NCBI RefSeq assembly: GCF_001315015.1 | Contig: NZ_CP012914.1 | Span: 744,001-808,000, forward strand | Direction: 5' to 3' | Source of the DNA: Azospirillum brasilense | GTDB taxonomy: Bacteria; Pseudomonadota; Alphaproteobacteria; Azospirillales; Azospirillaceae | DNA: 64,000 nt | Part shown: positions 45,073-54,695 of the stretch, in pieces | Numbering within the stretch: position 1 is the stretch's first letter | Layout of the letters: the number at the start of each line of letters is the position of its first letter | Notes under the pieces: model-generated | Seen by the model: only the letters and a program-made list of their open reading frames with translations | Told to the model about the DNA's origin: nothing | Databases searched by the model: none | Translations under genes and position numbers: made by a program

Positions 45073-47019
45073 ATGTTCCCGGCCGACGAACTGTTCACGC
45101 GCTACACACAGTCCTACGAGGGGCGCCGTGAGGTCGAGATGAGCCTCACGGAATACCTCCAGGAATGCCGCGACGACCCGATGATGTATGCCTCCGCGCC
45201 GGAGCGCATCCTCGCCGCCATCGGCGAACCGGAAATCGTCGACACCGCCAAGGACCCGCGCCTTGGCCGAATCTTCATGAACCGGACGATCAAGATCTAT
45301 CCGGCCTTCGCCGACTTCTACGGCATGGAGGAGACGATCGAGCGGATCGTCGGCTTCTTCCGCCACGCCGCGCAGGGTCTGGAGGAGCGCAAGCAGATCC
45401 TCTACCTGCTGGGGCCGGTGGGCGGCGGCAAGTCGTCGCTGGCGGAGCGGCTGAAGTCGCTGATGGAGAAATGCCCGGTCTATGTGCTGAAGGCCGGCAA
45501 GGAGATCAGCCCGGTCTTCGAAAGCCCGCTCGGCCTCTTCAACCCGGACGAGATGGGCGACCTGCTGGAGGACCGTTACGGCATCCCGCGCCGCCGCCTG
45601 ACCGGGCTGATGAGCCCCTGGGCGGTGAAGCGGCTGGACGAGTTCGGCGGCGACATCTCCCGCTTCCGCGTCGTCAAGCTGCACCCCAGCAAGCTGCGCC
45701 AGATCTGCGTCACCAAGACGGAGCCGGGCGACGAGAACAACCAGGACATCTCCTCGCTGGTCGGCAAGGTCGACATCCGCAAGCTGGAGGTGTACAGCCA
45801 GAACGATCCCGACGCCTACAGCTTCTCCGGCGGCCTGAACCGGGCCAGCCAGGGCCTGCTGGAATTCGTCGAGATGTTCAAGGCCCCGATCAAGATGCTC
45901 CACCCGCTGCTGACGGCGACCCAGGAGGGCAACTACGTCGGCTCGGAGAACATCGGCGCCATCCCGTTCCAGGGCATCATCCTCGCCCACTCGAACGAGG
46001 CGGAGTGGCAGTCCTTCAAGAACAACAAGAACAACGAAGCCTTCATCGACCGCATCTGCGTCATCAAGGTCCCCTACTGCCTGCGCGTGCAGGAGGAGCA
46101 GCGGATCTACGACAAGCTGGTCAAGGGCTCCGACCTCGCGACCGCGCCCTGCGCGCCGTCAACGTTGGAGATGCTGGCGAAGTTCTCGGTGCTGTCGCGC
46201 ATGCGCGACCATCCGAACTCCAGCCTCTACTCCAAGATGCGCGTCTACGACGGCGAGAGCATGAAGGAGACCGACCCCAAGGCCAAGTCCATGCAGGAAT
46301 ACCGCGACCAGGCGGGCGTGGACGAGGGCATGGACGGCATCTCCACCCGCTTCGCCTTCAAGGTGCTGGCCGCGACCTTCAACTACGACTCCAACGAGAT
46401 CTCGGCCGATCCCGTCCATCTGATGTACATCCTGGAGCAGTCAATCAAGCGGGAGCAGTTTCCCGACGACACCGAGAAGAAGTACATCGAGTTCATCAAG
46501 GCCGAGATGGCGCCGCGCTATGCGGAGTTCATCGGCAACGAGATCCAGAAGGCGTATCTGGAGTCCTACAGCGACTACGGGCAGAACCTGTTCGACCGCT
46601 ATGTGGACTACGCCGACGCGTGGATCGAGGACCAGGACTTCAAGGATCCGGACACCGGCCAGTTGATGAACCGCGAGCTTCTGAACCAGGAGCTGACCAA
46701 GATCGAGAAGCCCGCCGGGATCGCCAACCCGAAGGACTTCCGAAACGAGGTCGTCAAGTTCGCGTTGCGCGCGCGGGCGGCGAACGCCGGGCGCAACCCC
46801 TCCTGGACGTCCTACGAGAAAATCCGTGAGGTGATCGAGAAACGCATGTTCTCCCAGGTGGAGGATCTGCTTCCGGTCATCAGCTTCGGGTCCAAGAAGG
46901 ACGGCGAGACCGAGAAGAAGCACAACGAGTTCGTGTCGCGCATGATGTCGCGCGGCTACACCGAGCGGCAGGTCCGCCGGTTGGTCGAGTGGTACATGCG
47001 CGTGAAGCAGGCCGGCTGA
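45073..47019 (+). CDS. prkA: PrkA serine protein kinase (YeaG family)
   Basis: 648 aa. AAA+ ATPase/kinase of the stationary-phase and nitrogen/stress response, cytoplasmic. N-terminal AAA domain with Walker A GPVGGGKSS (Lys120) and Walker B-like IILAHSNEAEW. The C-terminal PrkA domain runs to residue 648 (RGYTERQVRRLVEWYMRVKQ). The start was chosen by family match (MFPADELFTRYTQSYEGRRE). First gene of the conserved prkA-yeaH-spoVR operon; the yeaH gene starts 50 bp on. Confidence 0.95.
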   Translation: MFPADELFTRYTQSYEGRREVEMSLTEYLQECRDDPMMYASAPERILAAIGEPEIVDTAKDPRLGRIFMNRTIKIYPAFADFYGMEETIERIVGFFRHAAQGLEERKQILYLLGPVGGGKSSLAERLKSLMEKCPVYVLKAGKEISPVFESPLGLFNPDEMGDLLEDRYGIPRRRLTGLMSPWAVKRLDEFGGDISRFRVVKLHPSKLRQICVTKTEPGDENNQDISSLVGKVDIRKLEVYSQNDPDAYSFSGGLNRASQGLLEFVEMFKAPIKMLHPLLTATQEGNYVGSENIGAIPFQGIILAHSNEAEWQSFKNNKNNEAFIDRICVIKVPYCLRVQEEQRIYDKLVKGSDLATAPCAPSTLEMLAKFSVLSRMRDHPNSSLYSKMRVYDGESMKETDPKAKSMQEYRDQAGVDEGMDGISTRFAFKVLAATFNYDSNEISADPVHLMYILEQSIKREQFPDDTEKKYIEFIKAEMAPRYAEFIGNEIQKAYLESYSDYGQNLFDRYVDYADAWIEDQDFKDPDTGQLMNRELLNQELTKIEKPAGIANPKDFRNEVVKFALRARAANAGRNPSWTSYEKIREVIEKRMFSQVEDLLPVISFGSKKDGETEKKHNEFVSRMMSRGYTERQVRRLVEWYMRVKQAG

Positions 47020-47069
47020 CGGCCCGCTTCGCCACACGAGCGTGAACGGGTAGGAGGGGCTCCCCCTTG

Positions 47070-48362
47070 ATGAACATCATCGACCGTCGCCTGAATCCGC
47101 AAGGCAAGAGCCTGGCCAACCGCCAGCGTTTCCTGCGCCGTGCCAAGGAGCAGGTGGTGAAGGCGGTGCGGGATGCCTCCGGCAAACGCGGCATCCAGGA
47201 CATCGAAAACGGCGAGAAGGTGACCATCTCGACCGGCGGCGTGCGGGAGCCCTCCTTCCACCGCTCCGGGGCCGGCGGCGTGCGCGACTACGTCGTGCCG
47301 GGCAACAAGGAGTATGTGGAGGGAGACACCATCGCGCGGCCCGAGAGCGGCGGCGGTCGGGGCGGCAACGAAGGCAGTCCGGACGGGGAGGGCGACGACG
47401 ACTTCCGCTTCGTCCTGTCCCGCGAGGAGTTCCTGGACATCTTCCTGGAGGACCTGGAGCTTCCCGACCTCGTCAAGCAGAAGGTCAAGCAGACGGAGTC
47501 CCACTCGCTGACGCGGGCGGGCTATTCGGTGACCGGCTCGCCGGCCAACCTGAACCTCGTCCGCACCATGCGCAACAGCCTCAGCCGGCGCATCGCGCTG
47601 AAGCGCCCCAAGCCGGCGGACATGCTGGAGTTGGAGGCTCTTCTGCGCGAGGCGGAGGACCGCGGCGAGGATCCCGAGAAGCTGCGGGAGATGCGCGACC
47701 AGTTGGAGCGGCACTATCTTCGCTCCAAGCGCATCCCCTTCATCGATCCGATCGACGTCCGCTACAACCGGTTCGAGACGGTGCCGAAGCCCATCGCGCA
47801 GGCGGTCATGTTCTGCCTGATGGACGTCTCCGGCTCGATGACCGAGCACATGAAGGACCTCGCCAAGCGCTTCTTCATGCTGCTGTTCCTGTTCCTGAAG
47901 CGGCGCTACCGGTCGGTGGATATCGTCTTCATCCGCCACACCCACGAGGCCAAGGAGGTGGACGAGGACACGTTCTTCTACTCCACCGAGACCGGCGGCA
48001 CCGTGGTCTCCACGGCGCTGGAGGAGATGCAGCGCATCGTCAAGGAGCGCTATCCGGAGAACGAGTGGAACATCTACGCTGCCCAGGCGTCGGACGGCGA
48101 CAACATGTCGTCGGACAACGCGCGGTCGGCGGGTTTGCTGCGGGACGGCATCCTGCCGCTGTGCCAGTACTTCGCCTACATCGAGGTGGCGGCGGAGCAC
48201 AACATGGGCCTGTCGGCGCTGGGCCGCGAGACGGAGTTGTGGCGGACCTACAAGACGGTCCAGGGACCGGACCTGCCGATCGCCATGCGCCGCGTCCGCT
48301 CCCGCCGGGAGATCTTCCCGGTCTTCCGCGACCTGTTCGCCCGCGAGAAGGCGGGGGCATAG
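47070..48362 (+). CDS. yeaH: YeaH/YhbH family protein (DUF444, von Willebrand-like)
   Basis: 430 aa from the ATG at 47070 (site TAGGAGGGG). Starts NIIDRRLNPQGKSLANRQRF, the family N-terminus. A Gly/Glu-rich stretch follows (about 95-110). The C-terminal half resembles a VWA domain (MFCLMDVSGSMTEHMKD, a metal-ion MIDAS with D-x-S-G-S). Always next to PrkA and SpoVR; the trio is thought to act in a stress pathway of unknown mechanism. Confidence 0.95.
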   Translation: MNIIDRRLNPQGKSLANRQRFLRRAKEQVVKAVRDASGKRGIQDIENGEKVTISTGGVREPSFHRSGAGGVRDYVVPGNKEYVEGDTIARPESGGGRGGNEGSPDGEGDDDFRFVLSREEFLDIFLEDLELPDLVKQKVKQTESHSLTRAGYSVTGSPANLNLVRTMRNSLSRRIALKRPKPADMLELEALLREAEDRGEDPEKLREMRDQLERHYLRSKRIPFIDPIDVRYNRFETVPKPIAQAVMFCLMDVSGSMTEHMKDLAKRFFMLLFLFLKRRYRSVDIVFIRHTHEAKEVDEDTFFYSTETGGTVVSTALEEMQRIVKERYPENEWNIYAAQASDGDNMSSDNARSAGLLRDGILPLCQYFAYIEVAAEHNMGLSALGRETELWRTYKTVQGPDLPIAMRRVRSRREIFPVFRDLFAREKAGA

Positions 48363-48370
48363 GCGTCCTT

Positions 48371-48457
48371 GCCCCCACCCCAACCCTCCCCCGCTGACGC
48401 AGGGGAGGGGGCTTCGTTTCCCTCCCCTGCGAAGCGGGGGAGGGTCAGGGAGGGGGC
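48371..48457. repeat. GC-rich inverted repeat, copy 3
   Basis: Between yeaH and spoVR inside the stress operon. Arms CCCACCCCAACCCTCCCCCG and CGGGGGAGGGTCAGGGAGGG. Confidence 0.85.
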
Positions 48458-48529
48458 GACGGCCGCCACCGCGACGTCGCACCAAAGAATCGGGGCCAAC
48501 ACCCCGCAGAGTTTGAGAGGATGTGAGGC

Positions 48530-50086
48530 ATGAGCGCTGTGATCGACAAGACCGACAGCCTGCTCTACGACGGGGCGGACTGGGATTACGACCAGATCAA
48601 GCGCGTCTACGACGCCATCGAGGACATCGCCCTGAAGGACATGGGCCTCAACGTCTATCCCAACCAGATCGAGGTCATCACCGCCGAGCAGATGCTCGAC
48701 GCCTATTCGTCCATCGGCATGCCGCTGATGTACAAGCACTGGTCCTTCGGCAAGCATTTCGCCCGCGACGAGATGCTCTACCGCAAGGGCTACCGCGGCC
48801 TCGCCTACGAGATCGTCATCAACTCCAGTCCCTGCATCAGCTACATCATGGAAGAGAACACCATGACGATGCAGACTCTGGTGATCGCCCACGCCGCCTT
48901 CGGCCACAACCACTTCTTCAAGAACAACCAGCTGTTCCAGCAGTGGACGGACGCCGAGGGCATCCTCGACTATCTGGAATTCGCCAAGTCCTACATCGCC
49001 CAGTGCGAGGACCGCTACGGCCACCACGCGGTGGAGCGGGTGCTCGACGCCGCCCACGCGCTGATGAACCAGGGCGTGCACAAATACCCGAAGAAGCGCA
49101 GCCTCGACCTGCGGCTGGAGCAGAAGCGCGAGCGGGAGCGGCAGGAGTACCAGGAGCAGACCTTCAACGACCTGTGGCGCACCGTGCCGAAGGTCGCCGT
49201 CGGCGGCAACCGTCCGTCCAAGTCGGTGTCGGAGCGCAAGAAGCTGCTCGGCCTGCCCGAAGAGAATCTGCTCTATTTCCTGGAGAAGAAAGCCCCGCGG
49301 CTGGAGCATTGGCAGCGCGAGATCCTCCGCATCGTCCGCCACATGGCCCAGTATTTCTACCCGCAGAAGCAAACCAAACTGATGAACGAGGGGTGTGCGA
49401 CCTACACCCACTACACCATCCTGAACGAGATGCACCGGCGGGGGATGATCAGCGAAGGCGCGATGCTGGAATTCCTGCATTCGCACACCTCGGTGGTGTT
49501 CCAGCCGGAGTTCGACGACCAGCGCTTCTCGGGCATCAACCCCTACGCGCTGGGCTTCGCGATGATGCAGGACATCCAGCGCATCGCCGAGACCCCGACC
49601 GACGAGGACCGCTACTGGTTCCCCGACCTCGCCGGGCGGGGCGACGGCATGGGCGCGCTGCGCGACGCCTGGGCCAATTTCCGCGACGAGAGCTTCGTGC
49701 TCCAGTATCTCAGCCCGCACCTGATGCGGAAGTTCAAGATGTTCAGCGTGCGCGACGACGCGGAAGACCCCTATCTGCTGGTCGAGAACATCCACAACGA
49801 GCGCGGCTACCGCGGCATCCGCAAGCTGCTGGCGCGGCAGTACGACCTGGGCTTCCTGGAGCCGGACATCCAGATCGTCGACGTCGATCTGGCCGGCGAC
49901 CGCAAGCTGATCCTGCACCATCGCGTGACCAACGGCGTGCTGCTGGACGAGAGCGACGCCAAGGCGGTGCTGCGCCACATCGCCAACCTGTGGGGCTACG
50001 AGGTCCAGCTCGTCGAGGTGTCGGCCCTGTCCGACGCCATCCTGAAGGAGCACGCCGTCACCGCACCCAGCGGCATCGGGGGGTGA
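48530..50086 (+). CDS. spoVR: SpoVR family protein
   Basis: 518 aa, normal length. Marks: DYDQIKRVYDAIEDIALKDM, the IEVITAEQMLDAYSSIGMP region, AFGHNHFFKNN with two His near 120, and RYWFPDLAGRG. SpoVR has a role in spore cortex formation in Bacillus. In proteobacteria it belongs to the PrkA-YeaH operon, and its activity is unproven. Third gene of that operon, read across repeat copy 3. Confidence 0.95.
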   Translation: MSAVIDKTDSLLYDGADWDYDQIKRVYDAIEDIALKDMGLNVYPNQIEVITAEQMLDAYSSIGMPLMYKHWSFGKHFARDEMLYRKGYRGLAYEIVINSSPCISYIMEENTMTMQTLVIAHAAFGHNHFFKNNQLFQQWTDAEGILDYLEFAKSYIAQCEDRYGHHAVERVLDAAHALMNQGVHKYPKKRSLDLRLEQKRERERQEYQEQTFNDLWRTVPKVAVGGNRPSKSVSERKKLLGLPEENLLYFLEKKAPRLEHWQREILRIVRHMAQYFYPQKQTKLMNEGCATYTHYTILNEMHRRGMISEGAMLEFLHSHTSVVFQPEFDDQRFSGINPYALGFAMMQDIQRIAETPTDEDRYWFPDLAGRGDGMGALRDAWANFRDESFVLQYLSPHLMRKFKMFSVRDDAEDPYLLVENIHNERGYRGIRKLLARQYDLGFLEPDIQIVDVDLAGDRKLILHHRVTNGVLLDESDAKAVLRHIANLWGYEVQLVEVSALSDAILKEHAVTAPSGIGG

Positions 50087-50112
50087 TGGGGGGGCGGAGT
50101 TCGGCCGCTCTT

Positions 50113-50214
50113 GCCCCCTCCCTAACCCTCCCCCGCTATCGCAGGGGAGGGGACTGCCGGTGCTTCGCGGAAGGCACCCTCTCCCGCGAGAGCGGGGGAG
50201 GGCCGGGGTGGGGG
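50113..50214. repeat. GC-rich inverted repeat, copy 4
   Basis: After spoVR, between convergent genes. Arms CCCCCTCCCTAACCCTCCCC and GCGGGGGAGGGCCGGGGTGG with an inner hairpin. Probably ends both transcripts. Confidence 0.85.
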
Positions 50215-50244
50215 CAACACCCTCCCACCCGTTCCCGATAGGGT

Positions 50245-51477
50245 TTAGGCCGACCCCGACGCCTCCGGGTCCAGCGTGTACAGCTCCTGCGGGCGCGCCA
50301 CGCCGCGCAGCAGGTAGCGCCCCACCGAGATCAGCCGCTCCCGGCATTCCGGGGCGGACTCGGTGAAGGCGGAGGACAGCAGGATGTCCTGGTCGAGCGA
50401 CCGGCACATGGCGGCGATGCGGCTGGCCTCGTTCACCGCCGGGCCGACCACGGTGAAGTCCAGACGGTCCACCCCGCCGATGTTGCCGTAGAACACCTTC
50501 CCCTGGTGCAGCCCGAGATAGAAGCGCGTCACCGGCAACCCGGCGGCGGAGCGGCGGGCGTTCAGCTCCTTGCAGCGCGCCCGCGCCTCCTCGGCCGCGT
50601 CGAGGGCGGCGCGGCAGGCGTCCTCGGCGCTGGAGCGGTCGAAGACGGCCAGGATGCCGTCGCCCATGAACTTCAGCACCTGCCCGTGGTGCCGGTGGAT
50701 CGCCGTCACCACCAGTTCCGCATAGTCGTTCAGCAGCGGCAGGATGGTTTCCGGGGCCGCCGTGTCGGTGATGCGGGTGAAGCCCTGGAGGTCGCTGAAC
50801 CACAGCACGGCGTCCAGCTCCTCCGCCACGCCGCGGCGGATGTGGCCGCGCAGCACCCGGTGGCCGGCGTCCCGCCCCAGATAGGTCTCGGCCAGCGTGT
50901 TGGCGATGTGCGCCATGGCGTGGCCGCGCAGCGCCAGCGCCAGACTGCCGGTGAGGGTGAGCAGGGCGTCGCGCTGGGCGTCACTGAAACCGTCCGGATG
51001 GTGCGACACCCAGGAGGAGAAGATGCAGTCCAGCTCCCCGATGGCGGCGCGGGGGCCGAGCCGGTTGACGATGGCCATGTAGTCGGTGGCGCCCTGCGCC
51101 CGCAGCTCATCGACGATCGGGAACTCGCCGCCCTCCGCACCGTCGGTCAGCCGCAGCCGCAGCATCGTCTCGCCGGAGGTGTAGAGCCGGTGGAAGGGGC
51201 TGCGCAGCCATTTCTCGTCGATGTCGGGATCGCTGCCGTCGCCGCCATACTCGGTCCGGCGCACCTCGGCGGCGTTGCGCCCGCTGCTGTCCCAGGTGAC
51301 GACATGGCCGGCGATGGTCGGGTGCAGCGTGTCCGCCCCGACCACCGTCCGGGTCAGCGGCACGCCCGCCGCGACCAGCCGTTCGCAGAAGCCGCCGATG
51401 AGGTCCGTCTCCGGCACCCCCCGCAGCCCGGCCTCCGCGATCCAGCGGCTGAGGTCGAGAATCCCTTGCGCATCCAT
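50245..51477 (-). CDS. Class III adenylate/guanylate cyclase
   Basis: 410 aa from the ATG at 51477. Residues ~1-200 are the input module seen in rhizobial cyclases (DLIGGFCERLVAAGVPLTRT, then HPTIAGHVVTWD), probably a sensory fold. The catalytic domain covers about 220-405: metal Asp residues in VLWFSDLQGFTRI and KFMGDGILAVF, and VVGPAVNEASRIAA with the purine and transition-state residues. No membrane span. Makes cAMP (or cGMP) as a second messenger. Signal unknown. Confidence 0.92.
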   Translation of the reverse strand: MDAQGILDLSRWIAEAGLRGVPETDLIGGFCERLVAAGVPLTRTVVGADTLHPTIAGHVVTWDSSGRNAAEVRRTEYGGDGSDPDIDEKWLRSPFHRLYTSGETMLRLRLTDGAEGGEFPIVDELRAQGATDYMAIVNRLGPRAAIGELDCIFSSWVSHHPDGFSDAQRDALLTLTGSLALALRGHAMAHIANTLAETYLGRDAGHRVLRGHIRRGVAEELDAVLWFSDLQGFTRITDTAAPETILPLLNDYAELVVTAIHRHHGQVLKFMGDGILAVFDRSSAEDACRAALDAAEEARARCKELNARRSAAGLPVTRFYLGLHQGKVFYGNIGGVDRLDFTVVGPAVNEASRIAAMCRSLDQDILLSSAFTESAPECRERLISVGRYLLRGVARPQELYTLDPEASGSA

Positions 51478-51520
51478 GCCCGCCATCCTGCCACAGGTCG
51501 CGTTTTCCGGGAACGGAGGG

Positions 51521-52048
51521 TCAGCGGCGGGACAGGGCGTCCGCGATGAAGGCCGTGACCGTTCCGAAGTCGCCGGTTGTCCGCAATTCGGCGGGCATGG
51601 CCCGAAAGTCAAGCTCCGGTCCGAAACCGATCATAGGCTTTCCGAAGCGCAGGGCTAGCCGGACCTCATCCAAGGTGCCGTGGCGGCCGGGCAGGACAAC
51701 GATGACGTCGCTGGTCAGGATGTTGACGTGGTTGCGGCTCAGCTCCGTCGGCGGCGCGCCGGCCGGCTTGCGCGCGAAGGGCGTCAGGATGGGCAGGTCG
51801 ATGTAGGGGTTGGGGTAGCCGGGCAGGGGCGCATGGCCGCGGACCGGGTCGGGCTCGGACGGCAGGATGCCGATGGAGCGGCCCTGGCGCCCCGGCGTGC
51901 CGTGGAAGGCCCGCGCGGCCGAGCGCATCACCCCGCCGCCGCCTCCGGTCAGCAGGTCGTGCCCGGCCGCGGCGATCCACGCGCCGAGCGGCTCCGCGTA
52001 ATCCGCCCATTCCTCCTGCCCCGACCCCATCACGCCGATGATCGCCAT
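51521..52048 (-). CDS. LOG/SLOG-family nucleotide-binding protein
   Basis: 175 aa from the second ATG (52048, MAIIGVMGSG), which has a GGGAGG site at the correct distance. Rossmann-like: MAIIGVMGSGQEE, LLTGGGGGVMRSAARAF, and VVLPGRHGTLDEVRLAL with the PGGxGT-like motif. Relatives include LOG phosphoribohydrolases and the TIGR00725 group with no proven activity. 18 bp separate it from hrpB, so it is probably in that transcript. Confidence 0.88.
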   Translation of the reverse strand: MAIIGVMGSGQEEWADYAEPLGAWIAAAGHDLLTGGGGGVMRSAARAFHGTPGRQGRSIGILPSEPDPVRGHAPLPGYPNPYIDLPILTPFARKPAGAPPTELSRNHVNILTSDVIVVLPGRHGTLDEVRLALRFGKPMIGFGPELDFRAMPAELRTTGDFGTVTAFIADALSRR

Positions 52049-52066
52049 ATCCATCCACCTCCCTTG

Positions 52067-54607
52067 TTATCGTCCGCGTGGCTTCGCCCGTGCCGTGGGT
52101 TCGGCCTCCAGCGGGTTGTCGGGCCAATAATGCTTGGGATACTGCCCCTTGAGGTCGGCCTTCACCGCCTTGTAGGCGTTGGCCCAGAAGCTGGCGAGGT
52201 CGCGCGTCACCTGCGCCGGGCGGCGGGCCGGGGACAGCAGGTGGAGCAGCAGCGGCACCCGCCCGCCGGCGATGCGCGGCGTCTCGGCCAGCCCGAACAT
52301 CTCCTGCAGCCGGACGGCCAGCACCGGCTCGTCCCCGCTGTAATCGATGGGGATGCGGGAACCGCTGGGCACCTCCACATGGGTCGGCGCCTCCTTGTCC
52401 AGCCGCTGCTGCATCGCCCAGGGCAACAGGCCGCGCAGCGCGTTGCCCAGTTCCACCCGGTCGAGATGGGCGCGGCGCGAGGCGCCGTTCAGGAAGGGCG
52501 CCAGCCACTCCTCCATCGTCTCCAGCAGGGCGGCGTCGGAGACGTCCGGCCACTCTTCGCCCTCCATGCGGCGCAGGAACAGGACGCGCGTCTGCCACTT
52601 GCGCAGCTCGTCGGTCCAGGGCAGGGCGGTCAGCCCCATCTCCCGGACGCCCTCCAGCATGGCGGCGGCGATGGCCTCGGCGGGCGGGTTTGGCAGGCGC
52701 TTGTCCTCCAGCGCCAGGGCGAACAGCATGCGGCGGCGGCGGGCCAGCACCGTCTGCTCCCGCCCGTCCCAGGCGACCACGGTCTCGCTGCGGATGTGCT
52801 CGGCGAAGGCCTCCTCCAGCTCGGCCAGGGTGAGCGGGGCGGCGAGGAAGATGCGCGACTCGCGGGCGGCCCCGTCCAGGTCGGCGACGGCCAGCCAGTC
52901 CTCGGCGCTCAGCGGCTCGGCGTCCTGGAAATAGGCGCCGCGCCCGTTGGACAGCCGGTACTGCGCGGCGGCCCCGCCCGCGCTGCCGCCGGGGCGGCGC
53001 TGGCCGATGCGGTCGGGGTAGGCTAGGGCGACCAGCAGGCCGGTGGCGCCGAGATCGCCACCACTGCCCTTCACACCCACCTGCCGCTTCCAGTTGCGGG
53101 CCTGCTTCAACGCCTGCTGGGCGCCGCCGCGCTCCACCGTCAGGCCGCGCCCGGCGCCGCGCATCCGCCCGTCGTCGTCGAGCCCACGCAGCAACTCCAC
53201 GCGCAGCCGCAGGTCGGCGTCGCGGAAACCGGGTTGGGCGCGGACGATGTCGCGCTCGCCGAGCAGGGCGGCGACTTCGCAGGCCAGCGCGCCCAGCCCC
53301 ATCGCATTCCCCTTCAGCATCATGTGGGCCAGCCGGGGATGCACGCCGAAGCCGGCCATGCGGCGGCCATGGGCGGTGATGCCGCCATCGGCGTCCAGCG
53401 CCCCCAGTTCCCGCAGCAGCTCGCGCGCCTGGGCCATGGCGGCGGCGGGCGGCGGGTCGAGCCAGGCGAGCGACGCCGGGTCGGACACGCCCCACACCGC
53501 CAGCTCCAGCGCCAGCGGCGCGAGGTCGGCGTCCATGATCTCGGGCGGGGTGAAGGCGGCCAGCGCCTTGTGCGACGGCTCCGGCCACAGGCGGTAGCAG
53601 ACGCCGGGCTCCAACCGGCCGGCGCGGCCCCGCCGCTGCTCCGCCGACGCCTGGGAGACCTTGGCGGTGACCAGCCGGGTCATGCCGCTGCGCGGGTCGA
53701 AGCGGGGGACGCGCATCAGCCCGCCGTCCACGACGATCCGGATGCCCTCGATGGTCAGGCTGGTTTCGGCGATGGGGGTGGCGAGGACGATCTTGCGCGT
53801 GCCCGGCGGGCTGGGGGCGATGGCCCGGTCCTGGGCGTCCGCCGTCAGGTCGCCGTAGAGCGGGGCGATCACCGTGCCGGGGCCGAGGTCCGCCGACTCC
53901 AGAAGGCTCTGCACCCGCCGGATCTCCCCGGCGCCGGGCAGGAAGACCAGCGCGTTGCCGCTCTCTTCGCGCAGGGCGCGGCGGACGGCAGCCGCCACGG
54001 CGTCTTCAATACGGGTTCCGGTGGCCGGAGCGTCGAGGTGGCGGGTCTCCACCGGGAACGCCCGGCCCTGGCTGGTCACCATCGGGGCGTCGCCGAGCAG
54101 GGCGGCGACGGGGCCGCCGTCCAGCGTCGCCGACATCACCACCAGCCGCAGGTCGTCGCGCAGCGCGCCGCGCGCCTCCTGCACCAGGGCCAGGGCCAGA
54201 TCGCTGTCGATGCCGCGTTCGTGGAACTCGTCGAACAGCACGGCGCCGACCGCCGGCAGCTCGGGGTCCTCCTGAAGCTGGCGCAGGAACAGGCCATCAG
54301 TCACCACCTCGATCCGGGTCTTCGGCCCGACCTTGGTGTCCAGCCGCACGCGGTAGCCGACCGTCTCGCCGACGCTTTCCCCCAGCATCGCGGCCATCCG
54401 GCGGGCGGCGGCGCGGGCGGCCAGCCGCCGCGGCTCCAGCACGATCACCTTGCGCCCGGCCAGCCAGGGCCGGTCGAGCAGGGCCAGCGGCACGCGGGTG
54501 GTTTTGCCCGCCCCCGGCGGCGCCTGCAGCACCGCCACGCCGCGCCCGTCCAGCGCGGCCAGGAGCTCGGGAAGCACGGGATCGATGGGAAGGGGCGGGA
54601 TGCTCAT
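52067..54607 (-). CDS. hrpB: ATP-dependent helicase HrpB
   Basis: 846 aa from the ATG at 54607. DExH-box helicase. Walker A QAPPGAGKTTRVPL (30-37), DEFHERGIDSD (Walker B), SATLDGG, the second RecA domain with RRGRAGRLEPGVCYRL, and the HrpB C-terminal domain with the WANAYKAVKADLKGQYPKHY end. Biological role is not well defined; likely RNA processing. Probably cotranscribed with the LOG gene. Confidence 0.95.
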   Translation of the reverse strand: MSIPPLPIDPVLPELLAALDGRGVAVLQAPPGAGKTTRVPLALLDRPWLAGRKVIVLEPRRLAARAAARRMAAMLGESVGETVGYRVRLDTKVGPKTRIEVVTDGLFLRQLQEDPELPAVGAVLFDEFHERGIDSDLALALVQEARGALRDDLRLVVMSATLDGGPVAALLGDAPMVTSQGRAFPVETRHLDAPATGTRIEDAVAAAVRRALREESGNALVFLPGAGEIRRVQSLLESADLGPGTVIAPLYGDLTADAQDRAIAPSPPGTRKIVLATPIAETSLTIEGIRIVVDGGLMRVPRFDPRSGMTRLVTAKVSQASAEQRRGRAGRLEPGVCYRLWPEPSHKALAAFTPPEIMDADLAPLALELAVWGVSDPASLAWLDPPPAAAMAQARELLRELGALDADGGITAHGRRMAGFGVHPRLAHMMLKGNAMGLGALACEVAALLGERDIVRAQPGFRDADLRLRVELLRGLDDDGRMRGAGRGLTVERGGAQQALKQARNWKRQVGVKGSGGDLGATGLLVALAYPDRIGQRRPGGSAGGAAAQYRLSNGRGAYFQDAEPLSAEDWLAVADLDGAARESRIFLAAPLTLAELEEAFAEHIRSETVVAWDGREQTVLARRRRMLFALALEDKRLPNPPAEAIAAAMLEGVREMGLTALPWTDELRKWQTRVLFLRRMEGEEWPDVSDAALLETMEEWLAPFLNGASRRAHLDRVELGNALRGLLPWAMQQRLDKEAPTHVEVPSGSRIPIDYSGDEPVLAVRLQEMFGLAETPRIAGGRVPLLLHLLSPARRPAQVTRDLASFWANAYKAVKADLKGQYPKHYWPDNPLEAEPTARAKPRGR

Positions 54608-54695
54608 GAATTTCGTGAACCGGTGGAGAAGGGCGCCGCCCGTGTTCCTGGCAGCGGCGGGCGCCCCGGTCAAGCCCTCCGCCGGGACGCCCCGG

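Noticed and set aside
22246..50214. CRISPR-like reading of the GC-rich repeats
   Set aside because: The copies are kilobases apart, are inverted repeats and have no spacers or cas genes.
48248..50803. 851-codon minus-strand open frame
   Set aside because: Spans spoVR, a repeat and part of the cyclase gene in a wrong frame; no conserved segment.
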